A stretch of DNA of 63,843 nt from Nostoc sp. RI_552 (GTDB lineage: Bacteria; Cyanobacteriota; Cyanobacteriia; Cyanobacteriales; Nostocaceae), in the NCBI GenBank assembly GCA_016124525.1, contig WGNO01000034.1, positions 1 through 63,843 of the forward strand, read 5' to 3'. The first letter of the stretch is position 1. Every line of letters begins with the position of its first letter. The position numbers and the translations under genes were made by a program. A model generated the notes under the pieces. It was not told where the DNA came from. It saw nothing but the letters and a program-made list of their open reading frames with translations, and ran no database searches. Below are positions 55,882-63,843 of the stretch, piece after piece.

Positions 55882-56370
55882 ATGAAAAACTATTATCAAG
55901 ATTTTGTAATTCGTAACTGGGAGATGGGTGATCGCACCAGGGCAGCTTCTGTGGTCAGTTATGTATTATCAGAATATGGTCTGAATTGGGAACCCAAGGG
56001 CGCAGACAAAGATGTACTGCAAGTAGAAGAATTTTACTTAGCCACCGGAGGTGAATTTTGGGTAATCGAACACCAAAATCAGTTAGTAGGTACGGGAGCA
56101 TACTATCCGATCAAACGTGGAAAAAAAGCTGTAGAAATACGCAAAATGTATCTCTTATCGAGTGTTAGAGGGTTAGGACTGGGAAAATATTTGTTACAAC
56201 AGCTAGAAGCAGCCATCGCAAACCGCGGTTTTCAGGAAATTTGGATTGAAACCGCTAGTGTTTTGGTGGAAGCAGTCAAGTTGTATGAAAGCAATGGTTA
56301 TAAACCAGCTACAGAAGTGGAAACACCACGCTGCGATCGCGTGTATGTCAAATTCCTACACGATGGTTAA
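55882..56370 (+). CDS. GNAT-family N-acetyltransferase
   Basis: A 162-residue GCN5-related acetyltransferase. Motif A for acetyl-CoA is in MYLLSSVRGLGLGKYLLQQL (R/Q-x-x-G-x-G near residues 96-101), preceded by the strand GEFWVIEHQNQLVGTGAYYP and followed by IWIETASVLVEAVKLYESNG (motif B). It moves an acetyl group from acetyl-CoA to an amine; the acceptor is unknown. ATG at 55882. It is 61 bases upstream of comF on the same strand, so a shared transcript is possible. Confidence 0.87.
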   Translation: MKNYYQDFVIRNWEMGDRTRAASVVSYVLSEYGLNWEPKGADKDVLQVEEFYLATGGEFWVIEHQNQLVGTGAYYPIKRGKKAVEIRKMYLLSSVRGLGLGKYLLQQLEAAIANRGFQEIWIETASVLVEAVKLYESNGYKPATEVETPRCDRVYVKFLHDG

Positions 56371-56431
56371 TAGTTAAAAGCTAAAGGGGATTCTCACTCC
56401 CCAGTCGCCAGTTCCCAGTCCCTATTTTAAA

Positions 56432-57127
56432 ATGCCCACCTGGAAGCAAAACTTTGACAATTTTTTTAACCTGTTTCTGCAATCTAATTGTCCTTTATGC
56501 CAAAGACCCACCTCTAGTGAATTTTGTCCTTACTGTACTCAGCAACTAAAAAACTGTCAGCATAAAGATCCTACGGCTTTATGGCAACAACCAATCCCTG
56601 TGTTTGGCTGGGGAATCTATGACGGTATTCTCAAACGAGCGATCGCCATGATGAAATACGACAATCAACCCCAAATTGCCCGCCCTTTAGGACAATGGCT
56701 AGGAGAAGCATGGTTGTTATCAAATCTTTCCAACTGCAAACAAACGGTTCCTTTAGTCATCCCAATACCACTCCATCCTAATAAGCAAAAAAAACGCGGT
56801 TATAACCAAGCTGCACTCATAGCTGAAAGTTTTTGTCAAACCACTGGGTTAAAATTACGGGTAAATGGTTTAAAAAGAGTACAAGACACTAAGGCACAGT
56901 TTGGTTTATCTGTATCTGAACGAGAAAGTAACTTAGCTGAAGCATTTGCTGTTGGGGAAGAATTACGTAATTGCCGTCTCCATGTTCCAGTGTTATTAGT
57001 TGACGATATTTATACCACTGGTGCCACAACCAGGTCTGCTGTAAAAATACTTAATGAGAATGGTATTGCTGTATTTGGTTTATTAGCTGTTACTACTGCT
57101 GTAAAGGACAAATATACTAAAAGTTGA
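56432..57127 (+). CDS. comF: ComF-family phosphoribosyltransferase-like protein
   Basis: A 231-residue protein with an N-terminal zinc site (NCPLCQRPTSSEFCPYCTQQ, a CxxC pair) and a C-terminal phosphoribosyltransferase fold whose PRPP-binding loop is VLLVDDIYTTGATTRSA. KKRGYNQAALIAESF is another family block. In competent bacteria ComF is needed for DNA uptake across the membrane or for its later steps; cyanobacterial members are assumed similar. Length matches (about 230). ATG at 56432. It may be co-transcribed with the upstream GNAT gene. It is not accompanied by other competence genes. Confidence 0.9.
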   Translation: MPTWKQNFDNFFNLFLQSNCPLCQRPTSSEFCPYCTQQLKNCQHKDPTALWQQPIPVFGWGIYDGILKRAIAMMKYDNQPQIARPLGQWLGEAWLLSNLSNCKQTVPLVIPIPLHPNKQKKRGYNQAALIAESFCQTTGLKLRVNGLKRVQDTKAQFGLSVSERESNLAEAFAVGEELRNCRLHVPVLLVDDIYTTGATTRSAVKILNENGIAVFGLLAVTTAVKDKYTKS

Positions 57128-57196
57128 TGGACAACTTATACCTGAAAAATCTATAATCGTCCGATTGGCCTGTTTTTGTGGGAAAACTTTCTAATA

Positions 57197-57655
57197 ATGA
57201 TCATTAAAGCTTTTGCCGTCGGTTTCAGACAACTAATGATTATTTCTACCACCTTATTGGTAATTGGCATAAATACAAGGGTAGGATTTGCTGAAAATAA
57301 ATTGTATAATCCAATTCCTTTAACATTGAGTACTGAAGTGTCGGATACACTCTCAGATAAAGATATTCCCACAGGTCAAGGTGGGTTTGGCCGTGACTAT
57401 ACAGTAAAGCTAAATAAGGGTGATAAGTTAGTGATTGACTTGACTTCTGAGAGTTTTGACACCATCATCACACTCTTAGCACCCAATGGAGCAACAGTGG
57501 CTGAAAATGATGATGGACCTGACGGTACTAGTAATTCTCTACTGTTTACACGCATTAATGAAACAGGAGGCTATATTATACGTGTCCGCTCTTTTGGGGA
57601 AACTGGGGTTGGGCCTTTTAAACTGAATGTAACCAAGCTACAAGTAGTTAAGTAA
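57197..57655 (+). CDS. Secreted protein with PPC (pre-peptidase C-terminal) domain
   Basis: About 152 residues from the ATG at 57197; a TTG at 57176 would add seven. An N-terminal signal peptide (GFRQLMIISTTLLVIGIN) is followed by a single PPC/bacterial pre-peptidase domain: VKLNKGDKLVIDLTSESFDT, LLAPNGATVAENDDG and YIIRVRSFGETGVGPFKL. Such domains usually end secreted peptidases, but here the domain stands alone, so it may bind polysaccharide or protein outside the cell (inference). It begins 70 bases after comF on the same strand. Confidence 0.82.
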   Translation: MIIKAFAVGFRQLMIISTTLLVIGINTRVGFAENKLYNPIPLTLSTEVSDTLSDKDIPTGQGGFGRDYTVKLNKGDKLVIDLTSESFDTIITLLAPNGATVAENDDGPDGTSNSLLFTRINETGGYIIRVRSFGETGVGPFKLNVTKLQVVK

Positions 57656-57669
57656 TTCGTGATTCGTGA

Positions 57670-58440
57670 TTAGAAAATCGTCAGTACACACAGAAATAAG
57701 GCTTCTGTCCACTCCACCACTGCCCCGTAGGTATCTCCCGTGTGTCCGCCTAATTTATGATGGAACCATGCCCCGGTGAGACTGGCCATCGCACTTCCAG
57801 CTAGTATCATAGTAAATGCCAAAAATAAATGTTTACTGTCTAACAAGCTCACTAACCCACTGAGACTGAACAGCAATAACAGTCCTGGTAATAAATCTTT
57901 ATATGAACAAATAGCTTGTTTATGAAGTGCGCCTTTACCAGTGGGTTTCAAATAGGGATATCGAGCAATGGCCAGTTGTTGTCCCCAACGTCCCCATCCA
58001 CAAGTAGCCATTAGCACCAGCCAACGGTTTTCTTCAATATCGATTAAGGCTGTAGTTTTGAGTAATATTAGGGCAATAGCAGCCATTGAGCCAAAAGCAC
58101 CCGTGGCACTATCTGCCATTACCTCTAATCGTTTTTCTGGGTTACCCACCGCCAAACCATCGGCAGTATCCATTGCCCCATCTAAATGCAATCCTCCAGT
58201 AATGGCAATCCAAATACCTACTACTAAAGCACTACGTGTTACCACTGGCATTCCCAGATAATTCACCAGGGCATCACACAACCCTAAAATTCCGCCAATC
58301 ATCACCCCTACTAGCGGGGCAAAACACGCTACTGTGCGGAAGTCTAGCCCGTTTATATAGGGTATAGGAATAGAAGTATAGTATACTACACTAGCCAATA
58401 AATTAAAAACTAATTTCTTCCACCACTGGATTTGATACAT
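57670..58440 (-). CDS. cobS: Adenosylcobinamide-GDP ribazoletransferase
   Basis: About 256 residues from the ATG at 58440; a GTG start at 58452 would add four. This polytopic enzyme joins adenosylcobinamide-GDP with alpha-ribazole, the last step of cobalamin (or pseudocobalamin) nucleotide-loop assembly, in the inner membrane. Diagnostic sequence is [19 protein letters not shown] (the DGxxDxxDG metal/substrate motif), then [11 protein letters not shown] and [20 protein letters not shown]. Length is typical (about 250). No cobalamin riboswitch was recognised upstream. It is convergent with the PPC gene with only 14 bases between. Confidence 0.94.
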   Translation of the reverse strand: MYQIQWWKKLVFNLLASVVYYTSIPIPYINGLDFRTVACFAPLVGVMIGGILGLCDALVNYLGMPVVTRSALVVGIWIAITGGLHLDGAMDTADGLAVGNPEKRLEVMADSATGAFGSMAAIALILLKTTALIDIEENRWLVLMATCGWGRWGQQLAIARYPYLKPTGKGALHKQAICSYKDLLPGLLLLFSLSGLVSLLDSKHLFLAFTMILAGSAMASLTGAWFHHKLGGHTGDTYGAVVEWTEALFLCVLTIF

Positions 58441-58447
58441 TTCGCTA

Positions 58448-58570
58448 CTCACTACACGTCAACTACTCCAACTAGGCTGGTGCTATCTTTTACCCCATCT
58501 TTGGTCTAATCTTTCCTCCCACACCGGAGAGGGCTGAACCATCCGCCTTGAGCATCCTGAATTCTACTTC
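58448..58570 (-). pseudogene. TnpB tail with insertion-element end, copy 3 of 3
   Basis: The minus strand reads EFRMLKADGSALSGVGGKIR PKMG and a stop at about 58490, the same tail as in the copy at 40 kb (IRMLKADGSAVSALGGEVRP). The non-coding end CAGCCTAGTTGGAGTAGTTGA at 58459-58479 is shared with copies 1 and 2. The remnant abuts the start of cobS. Confidence 0.8.
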
Positions 58571-58986
58571 AGTCAAGATAGATGCACTCGCGAACCAAAG
58601 AGCGGTTGATATTGTTGGGAGATAGAATTGTCATTGCCAGGGTGACATCCCCACATAACATTGCTGTACCTGGGGATGTCAACCGATATTGTTAAAGCTT
58701 TAAATAAGATAAACTTAAATTGGAGACTCATTAAGAAAATTTTGTTATACTGTGCTCAGTAGTGTTTTTTGCTACTGCTCATTATGACCTAATGGCAGTG
58801 AAGTCAGCAAACCAAACTAGCACAAGCAAGAATTGGATTTTGCATTCTTAGACTCATAACTGACTTTAGACTTAATTAGACGATAACCCTCCAAAGTTGA
58901 TATTTTTTAAATGTAACGGGCCAACAGGCTGTTAAATTCATTTTTAGCTGTGTTGTACCTTACCTTTGCTTATCTCCTATTTTCCT
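58571..58986. other. Intergenic region upstream of the 150-aa conserved gene
   Basis: About 415 bases containing the inverted repeat above and otherwise AT-rich DNA. TTTTGTTATACTGTGCTCAG at 58740-58759 looks promoter-like (a TTATACT -10 type element). No gene is seen. Confidence 0.4.
58643..58681. repeat. Inverted repeat, 11-bp arms
   Basis: TGACATCCCCA (58643-58653) and TGGGGATGTCA (58671-58681) with a 17-base loop. It is not followed by a T-run on either strand. It could be an RNA hairpin or a small mobile repeat. Confidence 0.6.
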
Positions 58987-59439
58987 ATGAGTCATCATCT
59001 ACCCGACACCAGGATACCAGCTCCGTGTATTGTTAACACGGGAATAATTGTGAATAAGCTCGACATTAGGCGATTACTGTCTGATTTAGGTCGAGTCCAC
59101 TACATCTACACCCAAGAAGGCAAATTACACAGCGAGGGTGAAGGAGATGTGATGGAAGTTTTTGTCAATCCTCAAAGATCTACCCTGGTTGCTAACTCTG
59201 CCCTTTACTTGAATGTTTATAGTTTTGATTACTTGGAACTAAAACAGTCTCCGCAAAGAGAAACCTACTTTGACTTGTGGCAAGAAGGTATGTGTCTACG
59301 TTTGATTCCTCTTTCCACTCCTTCACAAGAAAGAAAAGAGCGCAACTTGAATGTGAGCGCTATAGAAGCGATGATGGAGCAAGTTTTTTCCGCCAAGTGG
59401 GATGCAGAAATTGACGATGACTGTTCTGATTCATTTTAA
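58987..59439 (+). CDS. Conserved cyanobacterial protein of unknown function
   Basis: About 150 residues from the ATG at 58987 (MSHHLPDTRIPAPCIVNTG); the frame opens at 58966. It is soluble and acidic toward the end, with VNKLDIRRLLSDLGRVHYIY, the hydrophobic block TLVANSALYLNVYSFDYLEL and a C-terminal acidic EIDDDCSDSF. No motif of known function is visible. I believe it is conserved in cyanobacteria, since the composition and codon use look normal. It lies between cobS and tgt; the spacing of 140 bases to tgt is compatible with co-transcription. Confidence 0.7.
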   Translation: MSHHLPDTRIPAPCIVNTGIIVNKLDIRRLLSDLGRVHYIYTQEGKLHSEGEGDVMEVFVNPQRSTLVANSALYLNVYSFDYLELKQSPQRETYFDLWQEGMCLRLIPLSTPSQERKERNLNVSAIEAMMEQVFSAKWDAEIDDDCSDSF

Positions 59440-59531
59440 TTAGCCCCTGATAAAGCATATACTCAAAAAGTTGGTAATCGGTTGGTGGCGAATACTGAAC
59501 TGTTCACAACGAATCGATTGCCAGTTTTTAA

Positions 59532-60701
<1,170 letters not shown>

Positions 60702-60795
60702 TAATCTCATTAACTCAGGATTCAGGACTGACTAAACCATGTTAAGATACATCTCAATTATGAAGTCTATGTTAGATAGGTGGATTTAAACAAAC

Positions 60796-60933
60796 ATGGA
60801 AGCAGCATTATTACTGGCAAAACTGCCTGAAGCATACCAAATTTTCGATCCTTTGGTAGATGTTCTCCCAGTTATTCCCGTCTTTTTCTTGTTGCTGGCT
60901 TTTGTATGGCAAGCAGCTGTTGGCTTCAGGTAA
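60796..60933 (+). CDS. psbK: Photosystem II reaction centre protein K
   Basis: A 45-residue protein. The precursor begins [20 protein letters not shown] and contains one membrane helix ([20 protein letters not shown]), ending GFR. This is PsbK, a small thylakoid subunit near CP43; the [20 protein letters not shown] core is diagnostic and the first residues are removed in mature protein. Too short for most gene finders. ATG at 60796. A terminator with a 9-bp stem follows the stop by 22 bases. Confidence 0.97.
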
Positions 60934-60955
60934 GCTAACCTATTACCCACTGCTG

Positions 60956-60984
60956 GGACAGGTATGTTACCTGTCCTATTTCTT
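60956..60984 (+). terminator. Terminator after psbK
   Basis: GGACAGGTA (60956-60964) and TACCTGTCC (60968-60976) pair with a 3-base loop, then TATTTCTTT. A plausible Rho-independent terminator. Confidence 0.7.
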
Positions 60985-61124
60985 TGGCAATTTATGCTTA
61001 TTTAAACTTGATATTTATTAATCTTTTGTAATAACTACCAGAAATTAAGTAGGATAGTGTACGGAACTTTCACAAAAATCAGCTTTGCCAGACACACTTA
61101 CAGTTAAAGAGGTATAAATTAGCT

Positions 61125-61421
61125 ATGGGTAACATGAAATTTGTCAAAGAAAATAAAGAAGTAATAGCGGCTGATGGAGCTAATCTTCGCATCAAAGCCA
61201 TGGAAAATGGCATTGATATATACAAATTCATGGGCAAAATGACGAATTGCGGTGGCAATGGTCAATGTGCTACTTGCATTGTGGAGATAGTCGAAGGAAT
61301 AGAAAATCTTTCCCCTCGCACAGATGTAGAGAACCGCAAATTTAAGAAAAAGCCTGATAATTACCGTCTGGCTTGTCAAACTTTAGTAAATGGCCCAGTA
61401 ACTGTGGTAACCAAACCCTGA
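61125..61421 (+). CDS. 2Fe-2S ferredoxin-like protein
   Basis: A 98-residue protein with a ferredoxin fold. Cluster ligands are in [11 protein letters not shown] (C-x5-C-x2-C) with the fourth Cys in RLACQT near residue 85. The C-x5-C spacing differs from the C-x4-C of photosynthetic PetF and recalls adrenodoxin/bacterial ISC-type ferredoxins, so it is probably a specialised electron carrier and not the main photosynthetic one. N-terminal [20 protein letters not shown] is the usual first strand pair. ATG at 61125 (M4 is an alternative). It lies between psbK and psbM on the same strand, an arrangement that hints at a photosynthetic role. Confidence 0.88.
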   Translation: MGNMKFVKENKEVIAADGANLRIKAMENGIDIYKFMGKMTNCGGNGQCATCIVEIVEGIENLSPRTDVENRKFKKKPDNYRLACQTLVNGPVTVVTKP

Positions 61422-61519
61422 ATTCTAACTTGTAAAAAATTTGAGCTAAGACTGGCATCGATAATGCTATTCTAAAAATGTTGACTAAAAACTAAAATCA
61501 ATAGAGAGGTTTTCTTGCT

Positions 61520-61636
61520 ATGCAAGTAAATGACCTAGGGTTCGTAGCGAGCATTTTGTTCGTTCTAGTACCCTCAGTTTTTTTAATAGTTCTTTACATC
61601 CAAACTGCTAGCCGTGAAGGTGGAAAAGATTCTTGA
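61520..61636 (+). CDS. psbM: Photosystem II reaction centre protein M
   Basis: A 38-residue single-helix protein: [20 protein letters not shown] then [18 protein letters not shown]. PsbM sits at the photosystem II dimer interface near the D1/D2 pair. The N-terminal MQVNxLGFxAxxLF is diagnostic. The gene is ATG-started with AGAGAGG 10 bases upstream, and a terminator follows. It is too short for the usual gene-calling length cut-offs. Confidence 0.97.
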   Translation: MQVNDLGFVASILFVLVPSVFLIVLYIQTASREGGKDS

Positions 61637-61656
61637 CATTTGTTCATAAGATAAAT

Positions 61657-61687
61657 AACCCCAACACCATTGGTGCAGGGGTTTTTT
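61657..61687 (+). terminator. Terminator after psbM
   Basis: AACCCC (61657-61662) pairs with GGGGTT (61678-61683), with an inner CACCATTGGTG stem, followed by TTTT. It lies 20 bases after the psbM stop and before the opposing Usp gene. Confidence 0.85.
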
Positions 61688-61713
61688 GTGGAAGATTTAC
61701 GCAAGCTGTGATC

Positions 61714-62565
61714 TTAAGCAGCTGTCCGCGCCAATAAAACAGGACAAGTTGCATTAACTCGAACATAGTCAGACAAAGAAGCCCCGATAAGTCTGTCTAT
61801 ATCGACAAAACTCCTGGCTACAGACGGACGACGGTCTGGAGATCCGAGCAATAATAAGTCTATATTTAACTCTTCCGCTAAACGGCAGATTTCTTCCCCT
61901 GGTTTGCCGCTACTGGTGACACAACGAGTGTTCACGCCGTATTTTTGTGCTTCGGCAACTGCTTCTGCCAAAATAGAATTCTTTTCTGGGTTAATTTCAC
62001 TAACTCCGGATGCTTTGGTGCGCAAATCTGTGGTGATATGAGCCAAAAATAATTGACTACCCTGAATATCTCGTAAGAGAAACAGTGCCAAGCTTAAGCA
62101 TTTTTTGGCAGAATCAGACTTATCAATCGCCACCATCACCCGCTTAATTCTCTTGACGTAAATATCATCCTTGACCAGCAACATCGGGCGAGAAGATAGC
62201 TGGAAAACGTACTGACTAACCGAGTTAGATAAAATTGATTGCAAACGTTTAAGCCCACGTGAACCCATAATAATTAAGTCAGCATCAATTTCATCTGCTA
62301 CCTGGCAAACGACATCCTTGGGGTCACCTTGGCGCAAAATTGAAGACACCAGACTAGGGTCTAAATTCAAATGCTGAATAGCATTAGCCAGGATTTTACC
62401 ACCCTCTTCCCATTTTTCTGTCATGGCAGCAGCAGTACTTTGGGGAGGTACAACATGCAAAACTGTAACTTTTGCAGATTGGATTGATGGCATTTCTTTT
62501 AAGCTCTTGAGCATTTCTTCTGCATGGCCCAAGCCAGAAACCGCTAACAAAATTTTTTCAATCAT
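61714..62565 (-). CDS. Tandem universal stress protein (UspA family)
   Basis: A 283-residue protein with two Usp domains. Domain 1 (about 1-140) begins KILLAVSGLGHAEEMLKSL and ends with the nucleotide-binding IIMGSRGLKRLQSILSNSVS. Domain 2 (about 143-283) begins IKRVMVAIDKSDSAKKCLSL and ends LLLLGSPDRRPS with a shorter glycine loop, and DYVRVNATCPVLLARTAA. Full ATP-binding G-x2-G-x9-G(S/T) is seen in the first domain only, so only that one is likely to bind ATP. Cytoplasmic stress-resistance role is family knowledge. ATG at 62565. Convergent with psbM. Confidence 0.9.
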   Translation of the reverse strand: MIEKILLAVSGLGHAEEMLKSLKEMPSIQSAKVTVLHVVPPQSTAAAMTEKWEEGGKILANAIQHLNLDPSLVSSILRQGDPKDVVCQVADEIDADLIIMGSRGLKRLQSILSNSVSQYVFQLSSRPMLLVKDDIYVKRIKRVMVAIDKSDSAKKCLSLALFLLRDIQGSQLFLAHITTDLRTKASGVSEINPEKNSILAEAVAEAQKYGVNTRCVTSSGKPGEEICRLAEELNIDLLLLGSPDRRPSVARSFVDIDRLIGASLSDYVRVNATCPVLLARTAA

Positions 62566-63062
62566 TGTTACATCTCGCCGTTAAAGTTGCTTTGGTGTTT
62601 GCTCTTATTACTTCGTTCAGTTGAATGTTTCAACGCCTGGTTCAACAACCTAGTCAGTCAGATGGGACAAACTTTTAATCATTAGCTACTAGCACAAAAA
62701 AAAGTGACAAATAGTTAATTAATATTGAGTTTTTTGCCCTGATTTACCTAAAGCTTGAACTAGGCTTCAATGATTAAGCATATTATAAATTTAGCTTAAA
62801 CAAGTTTATAGAATATTATCTTAGTTATTACTTTTTATTTATATTAATTTTCTTTAATTACTGAAAGTTAATTCTTACTAAGAATCTTAACAAGATTTTA
62901 CTGGTTTAAAATTGTTAAGCAATATGAATTAAATAACAATAGAACTTACACAACTGGCACAGGGGATGGCTCAATAAAAGTACATTTGTATTATATAACT
63001 GACGAAACTAGCACAGGGGGATATCTAGTTTAGGAGTGTAACTATTCTGATGATCCCAACAT
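62566..63062. other. AT-rich intergenic region with imperfect direct repeat
   Basis: About 500 bases. AACTGGCACAGGGGATG (about 62953) and AACTAGCACAGGGGGAT (about 63006) are imperfect direct repeats of unknown meaning. Otherwise long A/T runs and no gene. The repeats may flank an old insertion at the transposase remnant. Confidence 0.5.
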
Positions 63063-63600
63063 TTCTACTGTTTAATGAATGCCCTCATCACTAATATGTT
63101 GGTTGAAAAAGGTGAGGTTATTACGGACTGTACTTTGAAACAGTTGGACATATCGAGTCACTAACCCGACTATTACCGATAATTCCTTGATGATGTCTAA
63201 ATTCCCATAAGATGCTGTTGGAGTAATGGATAGGGGATTTGCTGAGTTAAATTTTATCGACGAATTAGACCAAGCTGGTAAGTATTTTGTTTTGGGAATA
63301 AAAAATAATTGGAAATTAGAGATTGATTCAGAAACTGGACTAGTCAAAATTGGTTCAGCTACAAAAATATTGGCATTTTTAGTAATTAATTTATCCAGTT
63401 TCAAGTGCATTTTTAAAAACTTCCATAACAGTTCGACTCCCCACCGACAGCAATAAATATCGCGGATATCTTCATCTGTAACTGCTGCTTCTCCATCGGC
63501 TGGTAAATTAGTAACCAACCAGAATTCTACTTTAGTTTCTAAGTCACAAAAATTAATCACTCTATAAGCTTTAGCATCTGTAGCTGAAGCTGAAATGATA
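63063..63600. pseudogene. IS4-family transposase remnant split by an inversion
   Basis: Two pieces of one transposase point in opposite directions. Plus strand, 63160-63363: NPTITDNSLMMSKFP, a stop, then DAVGVMDRGFAELNFIDELD, QAGKYFVLGIKNNWKLEIDS and ETGLVKIGSAT. Minus strand, 63590-63364: SATDAKAYRVINFCDLETKV, EFWLVTNLPADGEAAVTDED, IRDIYCCRWGVELLWKFLKM and HLKLDKLITKNANIF. MDRGFA and the YxxRWxxE-type YCCRWGVE block are DDE-transposase hallmarks. Inverting 63364-63578 joins them in frame. The protein would still stop soon after KNANIF, so the element is dead either way. Confidence 0.85.
63354..63588. repeat. 10-bp inverted repeats bounding an inverted segment
   Basis: TTCAGCTACA (63354-63363) and TGTAGCTGAA (63579-63588) are perfect reverse complements flanking 63364-63578. 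The right repeat lies inside the transposase minus-strand piece at codons for S-A-T, the left at the same S-A-T codons of the plus-strand piece, as expected if inversion took place between them. Confidence 0.85.
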
Positions 63601-63843
63601 ACCTGAATGACGGAAAATCAAGGATGGTGGGTTACTTAGGGTACAACAGAGCTTATAAAAAAGCTTTGCACTAATTTAATGATTTATGTTAATGATTTAT
63701 GTAAACCCAGAAATATTGACTGTTGACTGTTGACTGTCCAAGTTGTGCGTCGGTGATACAAAATTTGAGCAATTAATGACTCTATTCTTAATAGACAATG
63801 AACTTTATCTGGGTAAAACGCAAAAGTTGTAAATTTTTATTGC
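63601..63843. other. Right-end intergenic DNA with tandem repeats
   Basis: About 240 bases to the window edge. TTAATGATTTATG occurs twice in tandem (63676-63688, 63689-63701), and TTGACTG repeats about three times at 63716-63737, the heptamer also seen at 32716. No gene is seen. Confidence 0.6.

Noticed and set aside
58441..58986. Cobalamin riboswitch for cobS
   Set aside because: The B12-box motif was not seen, and the space upstream of cobS is filled by a TnpB tail.
63716..63737. Heptamer repeats as CRISPR or origin iterons
   Set aside because: TGACTGT-type heptamers are a known class of short tandem repeat in heterocystous cyanobacteria; no replication gene is near.

Overview
The window is chromosomal DNA of a cyanobacterium, most likely a filamentous heterocyst-forming one (Nostocales). 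The grounds are photosystem II genes (psbK, psbM), NDH-1 subunit M, the NblS/Hik33 sensor kinase, a small protein of the Npun_R1517 heterocyst-regulator family, many GCGATCGC (HIP1) octamers, short heptanucleotide repeats of the STRR kind, and a tmRNA tag beginning ANNIVKFARK. The genus cannot be fixed from this sequence alone.

Layout. 1-3.7 kb: a frame-damaged oligopeptidase B fragment, an aromatic amino acid permease and an AAA+ ATPase. 4.5-9.4 kb: four two-component genes (a lone receiver, two soluble receiver-kinases, one NarL-type regulator). 9.5-15 kb: a lipid-A-disaccharide-synthase-like protein, an Omp85 outer-membrane protein and a Ser/Thr kinase. 15-18.6 kb: tmRNA, ndhM, the Npun_R1517-family gene and a Ycf29/Rre1-like regulator. 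18.7-24.7 kb: glycosyltransferase, carboxyl-terminal protease, YdcF-like protein, transketolase. 25.4-29.4 kb: hydantoinase/oxoprolinase A and B genes. 29.6-36.8 kb: Hsp20, erythromycin-esterase-like protein, KDPG aldolase, acireductone-dioxygenase-like cupin, photolyase and a probably truncated membrane protein. 37-46.5 kb: sugar-nucleotide epimerase, purD, nblS, a zinc-ribbon protein, an alpha/beta hydrolase, an SDR protein and a DnaJ-pentapeptide fusion. 47-55 kb: PhoD phosphatase, DUF4336 protein, ABC1 kinase and M1 aminopeptidase. 55.9-62.6 kb: GNAT, ComF, PPC-domain protein, cobS, tgt, psbK, ferredoxin, psbM, and a tandem universal stress protein. The right end holds a rearranged transposase.

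The genes are mainly housekeeping and signalling, mostly transcribed singly or in pairs. What stands out is the wreckage of mobile elements: at least six decayed TnpB (IS200/IS605/IS1341-type) tails or ends lie between genes, and some abut gene ends that look altered (transketolase, the 534-residue membrane protein). The clearest new observation is an IS4-like transposase fragment at 63.1-63.6 kb split by an inversion between perfect 10-bp inverted repeats; inverting the segment in silico restores the reading frame across the left junction. The tmRNA tag also ends in an uncommon VAVA. I saw no CRISPR array, prophage, conventional tRNA or recognisable defence system, and I do not claim a new multi-gene system here.
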